This document shows positions 58,210 through 64,000 of a DNA stretch of 64,000 bases, in pieces. Each line of letters starts with the position of its first letter. The stretch's first letter is position 1. Source of the stretch: Lacticaseibacillus hulanensis (lineage in GTDB: Bacteria; Bacillota; Bacilli; Lactobacillales; Lactobacillaceae). The position numbers and the translations under genes were made by a program. The stretch is from NCBI RefSeq assembly GCF_004010095.1, contig NZ_RRYD01000007.1:1-64000 (forward strand), given 5' to 3'. The notes under the pieces are model-generated. The model saw only the letters and a list, made by a program, of their open reading frames with translations. It searched no databases and was not told the origin of the DNA.

Positions 58210-59568
58210 TTACTTTTCGGAACTCAGGTCGTAGATGACCTTCACCGCGGTCTTGGCCGATTCGCTGGCCACCCCAATCATCGTGGAGATGCGGGATGCA
58301 CCTTGATTGATCATGGTTGGTGCAATGCCGGCGTCCGCGAGCCGCGTGAGGACCTTGCTGATGAGGTCGTGCTTCATGAACAGGCCCTCGCCGACAATCA
58401 TGAGGATGGCGAAGTTATCGAACCATTCCAGCTGGTCGGGGTTAATCGCCTCTTTGATTTCGTCGGTCATGGCCTCAACCTGACTGTCGTTGATTTGGTC
58501 CTTGGCGAAGATAATCGTGAGGTCATCGATTCCGGATGGCATGTGTTCGTAGCTTACGTTGTACTTGTAGAGAATCTGCAGAATCTTGAGCGTCAGCCCG
58601 ACTTCCTTGTTCAGCAGGTAGCGGTGCAAATACAGCGCCTTGAACCCATCGTTGACCGCAATCCCAGTGATGGAGTGGTGGTGCCGCACGTCCTTGGTCG
58701 GGGCGATGAACGTCCCACGCGCGGTGGGGTCGTTGGTGTTCTTCACGTTCACGCGAATTCCGCCCTGGATGACGGGAATGATGGCCTCGTCGTTGAAGAC
58801 GGAGAAGCCGGAGTAGGACAGCTCCCGCATTTCCCGGTAAGTCAGCGTGTTGATTGCGCGCGGGTGGGAAATAATGTGCGGGTCAACGGCGTAAATGGCG
58901 GAAACATCGGTGAAGTTCTCGTACAGGTCGACGTGGAAGCCGCGCGCCAAGATGGAGCCGGTGATGTCCGAGCCGCCCCGCGCGAAAGTTGCCAAGTTGC
59001 CGTCTTTGTCGTAAGCAAAAAATCCGGGAACCACAATGCGCTCGCCGTCGTTAATCTTGAACTTAGCGATGCTGGCGTAACTTGATTCAACCAGTTCGGA
59101 GGCGCGGGGTGCGCCGGCGACGACCATGCCCAGTTCCTTGGGGTCAACGAAGCGGGTTGGGCCGAACTGCTCGTTCATGATGTGGGCGATGAGCCGGGAA
59201 TTCATGTTTTCACCTTGGGCCATGAATGCGGCGTAAAGGTGCTCGGTGGTTGGGTAGCTGGCTTGTTCCAGTGCAGTCAGGTGCGCGCGCAACTTGGCCA
59301 CCGAGTCGTCGGTCAGCTTGAAGTAATCAGCGATTTCCTGGTAGCGGGCAATAATCGTGTCCTTAATTGCGGTGGTGTCCTTCTTGGACTGGACGGTAGC
59401 GGCGAGCTGAACGAGGAGGTCGGTCACCTTGGTGTCACCCTTGAACCGTTTGCCCGGTGCAGAGAGGACAACAATGCGCCGCTCGGGATCAGCGGTGATG
59501 ATGTTAATGGCCTTTGCGACTTGCTCGCCGGTAGCAAGGGATGAGCCGCCGAACTTGATAACTTTCAT
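58210..59568 (-). CDS. lysC: Aspartokinase
   Basis: 452 residues. KVIKFGGSSLATGEQ starts the kinase domain; catalytic and nucleotide-binding stretches include FMAQGENMNSRLIAH, FARGGSDITGSILA and TDVSAIYAVDP. The last 150 residues carry two ACT-like regulatory domains (NKEVGLTLKILQILYKYNV, FAILMIVGEGLFMKHD). It phosphorylates aspartate, the first step to lysine, methionine and threonine. Length and layout match the monofunctional AK class that is feedback-regulated by an amino acid. Transcribed from its own divergent promoter opposite the lysine riboswitch. The ribosome binding site (AGCAGGC) is weak. Confidence 0.93.
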   Translation of the reverse strand: MKVIKFGGSSLATGEQVAKAINIITADPERRIVVLSAPGKRFKGDTKVTDLLVQLAATVQSKKDTTAIKDTIIARYQEIADYFKLTDDSVAKLRAHLTALEQASYPTTEHLYAAFMAQGENMNSRLIAHIMNEQFGPTRFVDPKELGMVVAGAPRASELVESSYASIAKFKINDGERIVVPGFFAYDKDGNLATFARGGSDITGSILARGFHVDLYENFTDVSAIYAVDPHIISHPRAINTLTYREMRELSYSGFSVFNDEAIIPVIQGGIRVNVKNTNDPTARGTFIAPTKDVRHHHSITGIAVNDGFKALYLHRYLLNKEVGLTLKILQILYKYNVSYEHMPSGIDDLTIIFAKDQINDSQVEAMTDEIKEAINPDQLEWFDNFAILMIVGEGLFMKHDLISKVLTRLADAGIAPTMINQGASRISTMIGVASESAKTAVKVIYDLSSEK

Positions 59569-59613
59569 GGAGGTAATGCCTGCTTTCTAGTTCCTAGAAT
59601 TAGATTCACATTA

Positions 59614-59642
59614 AGTTAATCCGTAAAAATTATTATTGTCAA
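59614..59642 (-). promoter_or_regulatory. Promoter of aspartokinase
   Basis: On the minus strand, TTGACA (59637-59642), 17 bp, TTAACT (59614-59619). A second TTGACA (59646-59651) on the plus strand lies just upstream, indicating divergent promoters for lysC and the lysine riboswitch operon. Confidence 0.75.
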
Positions 59643-59721
59643 GGGTTGACAGGAAAGAATCACCGTCGTAACCTGAAACCAATCACCGCGCCGTGGAATA
59701 CAGCGCGTAATTAAATATTTT

Positions 59722-59956
59722 TGATAGAGGTTGCGGTCAACAAGATTAGCACGACTCAGTTCCAGTCAGGAACGCTTAGGTCGGGTGAAAGGGAAGACCG
59801 CCGAAACCGGATGCGTGACGTCCACCCGGTTGGGCCGTTGGTTAAGAGCTAACGGACTGTCGTCGCAACTGCGACGGAGCGCTATCGCGATTCACAACGA
59901 AACTAATTGATGGTCTCAGTGGATGTGCGGACGCGCATTCAGTGAGACCTTTTTTT
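59722..59956 (+). ncRNA. Lysine riboswitch (L-box)
   Basis: Key L-box motifs appear in order: GATAGAGGTTGCGG at the 5' end, GGTGAAAGGGAAGACCGCCG in the core, GCCGAAACCGG, and GGACTGTC near the 3' junction. A terminator GGTCTCA (59912-59918) / TGAGACC (59943-59949) with T7 follows. Lysine binding should favour the terminator, switching off the plus-strand alr-lysA-dapH-dapL genes. Confidence 0.93.
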
Positions 59957-59959
59957 GTG

Positions 59960-60208
59960 CACAGAGCGGAGCGGGCCGTTCAGAAGTTGAGGACTAGCGT
60001 GGCCGCAAACGAGATTGCGCTTTTTGCAATCTTGTTTGGGGACGTGCTAGCCGCAGACTTCTGGCCCACGCAGCTCGACTAAGATCACAGAGCGGAGTGG
60101 GCCGCTCAGAAGTTGAGGAATATCGGCGAATCGAGTTTGATGGGTGGGTTTTCCCATCGTTCATAATTCGTGGGTAACCGCAGACTTCTGGCCCGCGCAG
60201 CTCGACTA
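59960..60208 (+). repeat. Two tandem hairpin repeats with variable inner stems
   Basis: Unit 1 (59960-60081) and unit 2 (60086-60208) share nearly identical ends, CACAGAGCGGAG(C/T)GGGCC with CAGAAGTTGAGGA, and GCAGACTTCTGGCCC(A/G)CGC with CAGCTCGACTA. These ends pair with each other (GAGC..GCGGGCC..AGAAGT with ACTTCTGGCCC..GCTC). The inner parts differ: CAAACGAGATTGC/GCAATCTTGTTTG in unit 1 and GATGGG/CCCATC in unit 2. Shared outer arms with different inner hairpins indicate a mobile or modular structured element. A third, inverted partial copy lies at 60438-60486. Confidence 0.85.
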
Positions 60209-60502
60209 CGCGCCGCACCGTCCCCCAAAACCTTTTCGATTGTTGTCTTAAATCGTTTGTCGCTGCGTAATTTAAATGCACAAAATTCACTCTTTCCCCA
60301 CATCATCACACAAATATTTGCATTCTTTGCTAAAACCTTGAAAACTCCCTGCAACCGCCAAAAACAGGGGCGGCGTGCGGTACAATTGGGAGGTAAATTG
60401 GGAAACAAGGGGCGTAAGAATACGCGCCGAGATTTAGTCGAGCTCCGCAGCCATGCTCACGAGCAAACCGGGCTGCTCCGCTCTGTAAGGAGACATATAA
60501 CA
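60209..60502 (+). other. alr upstream region with a further inverted copy of the hairpin element
   Basis: TACAAT at 60381-60386 may be the alr -10. GGCGTA-AGAA-TACGCGCC (60413-60430) is a small hairpin. GAGCTCCGCAGCC (60440-60452) pairs with GGGCTGCTCCGCTC (60470-60483), and GGGCTGCTCCGCTCTGT is the reverse complement of the left arm of the tandem repeats upstream. The final stem lies a few bases from the alr Shine-Dalgarno (AAGGAG). Confidence 0.55.
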
Positions 60503-61621
60503 ATGGTAGTTGCTACACACCGCCCTACGCGGTTACTTATTTCGAAAGAAGCTGTTGCCCACAACATCAAGGAGACGCGGGACGCGGCGCACGCCAAGAC
60601 CGTTTTTCTTGCGGTGAAGGCCAATGCTTATGGCTTTGGCTTGCTTGAGGTCAGCCGGGCCGCCATTGACGGTGGGGCCGATGGACTTGCCGTTGCCGTC
60701 ATTGACGAGGCGCTTTCTCTGCGACAGGCCGGCTTTACCTGTCCGATTCTCATCATGTCGCTCATTCAGCCGGAGTACGCTGGTATCGCCGCCGCCCACA
60801 GCTTCATCACCACGGTGGCCAGTCTTGATTGGCTCAAGCGCGCGCAGCCGTATTTGAGCGCCGACATCCCGCTGCGGGTTTCGGTTGCCGTCGATACCGG
60901 GATGGGCCGCATTGGCTACCGGGACCGCGGCGAAATCGACGCCAGCCTCGACTTTATGCAGAAAAGCCCGCGGCAGTTTGATTACTACGGGCTCATGACG
61001 CACTTTTCGCAGGCGGATTCCAGCGAGGTGGATTATTTCCACAAGCAGCTGGCCCGCTGGCACGAACTAACCGACACGCTCGAAAAACCGGTGATGGTGC
61101 ACGTGGCGAACTCCGGGGCGTCCATGTACCACGCGGACGAAATCCCGCACGATGTCATTCGCGCCGGGACCAGCGTTTACGGCATCGAGCCATCACTTGG
61201 TGAACTGCGGCCCGCAAATTATTTGCAGCAGATTGAACGCCTGGAAACCGAGCTTGTTTTCGTCAAGCAAATGCACGAAGGCGACGGCATTTCGTACGGC
61301 CACATCTATCACGCCAAGGAAGGCGAGTGGATTGGGACCGTGGCGCTCGGGTACGGCGACGGGCTGATGCGTAAGCTCACTGGGTACCACGTTCTCGTTA
61401 ACGGCCAGGAATGCCAGATTGTCGGCAAGCTGGCCATGGACGCGATGATGATTCGCCTGCCTGGTGAGCTGCCAGTTGGGACGAAGGTCACCGTGCTCGG
61501 CCAGGACGGGGACAAACGCATCACGCTCGATGACTGGGGCAATTACATCGGCATCGCGCCGTGGGAATTGTCCATCATTTTCCAGGAACGCCTCAAGCGC
61601 GAACTGGTAGATCACTTTTAA
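60503..61621 (+). CDS. alr: Alanine racemase
   Basis: 372 residues, PLP-dependent TIM barrel. The PLP lysine is K39 in AVKANAYGFG; VDTGMGRIGY, HFSQADSS and the catalytic tyrosine in GDGISYGHIY are in place. It makes D-alanine for peptidoglycan and teichoic acid esters. The frame is open to 60170 within the repeats, but ATG 60503 has AAGGAG with good spacing. It heads the lysA-dapH-dapL genes, so D-Ala and DAP supply may be linked. The family also includes other amino-acid racemases, but the sequence fits Alr best. Confidence 0.92.
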   Translation: MVVATHRPTRLLISKEAVAHNIKETRDAAHAKTVFLAVKANAYGFGLLEVSRAAIDGGADGLAVAVIDEALSLRQAGFTCPILIMSLIQPEYAGIAAAHSFITTVASLDWLKRAQPYLSADIPLRVSVAVDTGMGRIGYRDRGEIDASLDFMQKSPRQFDYYGLMTHFSQADSSEVDYFHKQLARWHELTDTLEKPVMVHVANSGASMYHADEIPHDVIRAGTSVYGIEPSLGELRPANYLQQIERLETELVFVKQMHEGDGISYGHIYHAKEGEWIGTVALGYGDGLMRKLTGYHVLVNGQECQIVGKLAMDAMMIRLPGELPVGTKVTVLGQDGDKRITLDDWGNYIGIAPWELSIIFQERLKRELVDHF

Positions 61622-61707
61622 CCCGCAATGAGTCGGGTTAACGCCGAACTGCAGCAAGAAAAACACAGCTAATCCGATTCAAGGGACAAGTAAAGGAGAT
61701 ATTGCAC

Positions 61708-62997
61708 ATGACCATTCCATTCACGACCGGCGCAAACGGCGAACTGACCATCGGCGGCGTCAAGGCAACTGACCTCGCCGCTAAGTACGGCACGCCACTT
61801 TATGTCTATGACGTCAGCCGCATCCGCGGAGCGATTCAGGCGTACAACGAGGCGTTCCAGGCCCGGAACGTTGATTACACAATCAGTTACGCGGCCAAGG
61901 CCTTCGCGAGTGTCGCCATGTTTCAGGTGGTCGCAGAAGAGCACGCGCACCTAGATGTGGTGTCGGGCGGCGAAATTGCGACGGCGGTCAAGGCCGGGTT
62001 CGACATGCGCAATGTTTCCTTTAATGGTAATAACAAGTCGGATGCCGAGCTGGCGTACGCGCTTGAGGTTGGCCTCGGCACCATCATCGTCGACAACGAT
62101 TACGAGCTAACCCGGCTCGCCAAGATGGCGGCGGCCAAGGGGATTTGCCAGCCAATCTTGCTGCGGGTGGCCCCAGCCGTTTCGGCCCACACGCACGAGT
62201 ACATCATGACGGGTCAGGCCGACAGCAAGTTTGGTTTCGACGTGGCCAGTGGTCAGGTGGCCTCGGCAATTAAGAAGGTCAAGGCGGCACCAAGCCTCAA
62301 GCTGCTTGGACTGCACGCCCACATTGGCTCGCAGATTTTTGAGATTGCCGGATTCATCGAGGAGGCCAAGAAGCTAATCCAGTTGGCCGCGGAGAATGAT
62401 TTTGAGCCCGAAGTCATCGACGTTGGCGGCGGTTTTGGGATTCAGTACACCGATGATGACCAGCCGCTACCACCGAGTCGTTTTGTCGATTCACTGGTCG
62501 AAACGGTAACGCAGGGCGCCAAGGACAACGGGTGGGCCACCCCCGCAATCTGGGTTGAACCCGGTCGCTCGATTGTCGGCGTTGCCGGGACGACGTTGTA
62601 CACGGCTGGTGGACGCAAAGAAATTCCTGGCGTGCGCACGTACCAGACGGTCGACGGGGGGATGGGCGACAACATTCGCCCGGCGCTTTACCAGGCCGAC
62701 TACCAGGCGGTGCTCGCCAAGACCCCTAAGGCCAAGCCAACCGAGACGGTGACGATTGCGGGCAAGTACTGCGAATCCGGCGACATTCTAATTAAGGACG
62801 CAAAACTGCCGGCAATTACGCCCGGCGACGTGATTGCCCTGTTGAGCACGGGGGCGTACGGCTATTCCATGGCCTCGCTCTACAACCGCAACCCGCGGCC
62901 GGCAGTTGTTTTCGCGGAAAACGGGCGGGCGCAAGAGGTGATTCGCCGCGAAACGTGGGCGGATTTAACGGATCACGATTTGTCCTACAAAGGTTAA
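61708..62997 (+). CDS. lysA: Diaminopimelate decarboxylase
   Basis: 429 residues, fold type III PLP decarboxylase. The PLP lysine is in ISYAAKAFASVAM, HIGSQIFE and DVGGGFGIQYT are substrate/cofactor motifs, and the C-terminal KYCESGDILI contains the catalytic cysteine loop. It converts meso-DAP to L-lysine. ATG 61708 has AAAGGAG nine bases upstream; a TTG two codons earlier is too close to it. Third element of the L-box-controlled region; lysine is its product and the riboswitch ligand. Confidence 0.96.
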   Translation: MTIPFTTGANGELTIGGVKATDLAAKYGTPLYVYDVSRIRGAIQAYNEAFQARNVDYTISYAAKAFASVAMFQVVAEEHAHLDVVSGGEIATAVKAGFDMRNVSFNGNNKSDAELAYALEVGLGTIIVDNDYELTRLAKMAAAKGICQPILLRVAPAVSAHTHEYIMTGQADSKFGFDVASGQVASAIKKVKAAPSLKLLGLHAHIGSQIFEIAGFIEEAKKLIQLAAENDFEPEVIDVGGGFGIQYTDDDQPLPPSRFVDSLVETVTQGAKDNGWATPAIWVEPGRSIVGVAGTTLYTAGGRKEIPGVRTYQTVDGGMGDNIRPALYQADYQAVLAKTPKAKPTETVTIAGKYCESGDILIKDAKLPAITPGDVIALLSTGAYGYSMASLYNRNPRPAVVFAENGRAQEVIRRETWADLTDHDLSYKG

Positions 62998-63092
62998 GCC
63001 TTTTCAAAGCCGGTTCTGATCGAGAATTCGTAGTAGTATATAGTAAGTGAACTAAAGTAGATGGTTTTTACCTAGTCCAGAGGAGAATGAAT

Positions 63093-63812
63093 ATGCCAAA
63101 ACAGTTTGATGCAGAGAAGATTATCGACTACATTGCCACCGCGCCCAAGAAGACGCCGGTGCACGTTACCTTTGCTGGGGATATTGACCAGCTCACATCA
63201 GTGCCCGATGGGGTTGAAGCTTTCCTTGACGTCAAGACGGGCCAGCTGTTCGGGGACAACGCACTGATTGCACCATGGCTTGAAGCAAACGCAGCCCACA
63301 TCAGCGCCAAGCACGTGGAAGTGACTGCCCGCAACTCCGGGGTACCAATGCTCGACATTACTAACGACAACGCCCGCATCGAACCTGGTGCAATTATTCG
63401 CGAGCACGTTGCGATTGGCGACAATGCCGTCATCATGATGGGTGCCGTCATCAACATCGGCTCCGTCATCGGCGACGGCACGATGATTGACATGGGTGCC
63501 GTTCTTGGTGGCCGCGCAACCGTTGGGAACCACTGCCACATTGGTGCTGGTGCCGTTTTGGCCGGCGTCGTTGAACCAGCTTCCGCAACGCCAGTTATCA
63601 TTGAAGACGACGTGCTGGTTGGGGCTAATGCGGTTGTGCTCGAGGGTGTGCGCGTTGGTGCCGGTGCCGTTGTTGCGGCCGGTGCGATTGTGACGAAGGA
63701 CGTACCCGCACACACAGTTGTTGCTGGGGTCCCTGCCAAGGTAATCAAGGAAATCGACGCGAAGACTGAGGGCAAGACCGCGCTCATCGACGCTCTGCGT
63801 AACTTGGACTAA
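63093..63812 (+). CDS. dapH: Tetrahydrodipicolinate N-acetyltransferase
   Basis: 239 residues with an N-terminal alpha domain and a left-handed beta-helix of hexapeptide repeats ([40 protein letters not shown]). It acetylates tetrahydrodipicolinate, which defines the acetylase branch of DAP synthesis. ATG 63093 has AGAGGAG seven bases upstream; the ATG at 63087 sits directly on it. Its product is deacetylated after transamination by the next gene's enzyme. Confidence 0.95.
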   Translation: MPKQFDAEKIIDYIATAPKKTPVHVTFAGDIDQLTSVPDGVEAFLDVKTGQLFGDNALIAPWLEANAAHISAKHVEVTARNSGVPMLDITNDNARIEPGAIIREHVAIGDNAVIMMGAVINIGSVIGDGTMIDMGAVLGGRATVGNHCHIGAGAVLAGVVEPASATPVIIEDDVLVGANAVVLEGVRVGAGAVVAAGAIVTKDVPAHTVVAGVPAKVIKEIDAKTEGKTALIDALRNLD

Positions 63813-63891
63813 CCAAGCGCAGCTAGATTAGTTTTGACTGCGTATCGACATAGGGGTGGCGACACTCCTTGATTTGCAAAGGAAGTACGTT

Positions 63892-64000
63892 ATGCCTGAT
63901 TTAACCGCACAAGAATTAAGCACTATTCGCCGCGATTTGCACCGGATTCCGGAGCTTGCACTGCACGAAACGCGCACGCACGACTACATCATGGGGCTGC
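63892..64000 (+). CDS. dapL: N-acetyldiaminopimelate deacetylase, 5' end only
   Basis: The first 36 codons of an M20-family metallopeptidase: after LTAQELSTIRRDLHRIPELA comes LHETRTHDYIMGL, the usual N-terminal helix of DapE/DapL-like amidohydrolases. AAAGGAAG precedes ATG 63892. Being directly after dapH, it is best read as the deacetylase of the acetylase DAP pathway. The gene continues beyond the window, so the metal ligands are not visible. Confidence 0.8.
   Translation, partial: MPDLTAQELSTIRRDLHRIPELALHETRTHDYIMGL

Noticed and set aside
58114-59085. A 323-codon plus-strand frame opposite aspartokinase
   Set aside because: The aspartokinase motifs are on the other strand. This frame has Val/Asp/Gly-rich low-information content and no ribosome binding site.

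Overview
This window is from a GC-rich member of the Lactobacillaceae. The evidence is codon use, strong AAGGAGG-type ribosome binding sites, a lactobacillus-type 5S rRNA end, a WxL-domain surface protein, DUF975 and HAAS membrane proteins, a niacin-responsive NiaR/NiaP pair, a Met T-box operon and an acetylase-branch diaminopimelate operon behind a lysine riboswitch. The genus cannot be fixed from the sequence alone. Most housekeeping stretches look well above 50% GC. Several islands (about 10.3-12.2, 16.7-19.3, 33.1-39.5 kb) are more AT-rich and hold orphan, broken or mobile genes.

Layout, left to right. (1) 0-8.1 kb: the tail of an rRNA operon, a PadR regulator with a HAAS membrane protein, an Eis-like acetyltransferase, thioredoxin, a split ThrE-type amino-acid exporter, an autonomous small RNA gene, a DUF805 protein, and a BcrAB-like ABC exporter preceded by a 31-codon ORF. 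(2) 8.2-10.2 kb: niacin regulation and uptake (NiaR, twin operators, NiaP). (3) 10.3-12.2 kb: a low-GC strip of tiny membrane-peptide genes and gene remnants. (4) 12.3-16.6 kb: an aldo-keto reductase, small membrane and cytosolic proteins, repeats, and a Zn/Mn-type ABC transporter without its binding protein. (5) 16.7-19.3 kb: an orphan AbrB/MazE antitoxin with a truncated toxin, then an IS607-type element with serine transposase and TnpB. (6) 19.3-31.9 kb: a glycoside-hydrolase-like protein, a beta-hydroxyacid dehydrogenase, PepF, an LCP cell-wall ligase, a secreted DPBB/3D-type protein that appears to start at ATT, a glycosyltransferase, two DUF975 proteins, D-serine dehydratase behind an attenuator-like leader, and another DUF805 protein.

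(7) 32.0-41.9 kb: an accessory block with a MITE-like inverted repeat, a PPP phosphatase, orphan genes, a degenerate phosphoesterase, genes broken by a frameshift or nonsense codon, and a double-length Rgg-Rgg regulator. (8) 42.0-50.9 kb: the deoC-deoB-deoD nucleoside operon with a cre-like site, a 1224-residue MMPL transporter, an NCS1 permease and a zinc-ribbon protein. (9) 51.1-53.2 kb: a secreted L-type lectin/WxL protein.

(10) 53.3-64.0 kb: aspartate-family amino-acid metabolism. On the minus strand, a Met T-box controls metA-like, two trans-sulfuration PLP enzymes and hom; aspartokinase has its own promoter. Divergently on the plus strand, a lysine riboswitch precedes alr, lysA, dapH and a partial dapL-like deacetylase. 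Aspartokinase and homoserine dehydrogenase feed the methionine branch, while lysA/dapH/dapL make DAP and lysine, and alr makes D-alanine, for the wall. Between the riboswitch and alr lie tandem modular hairpin repeats. No CRISPR array, tRNA or replication origin was seen.
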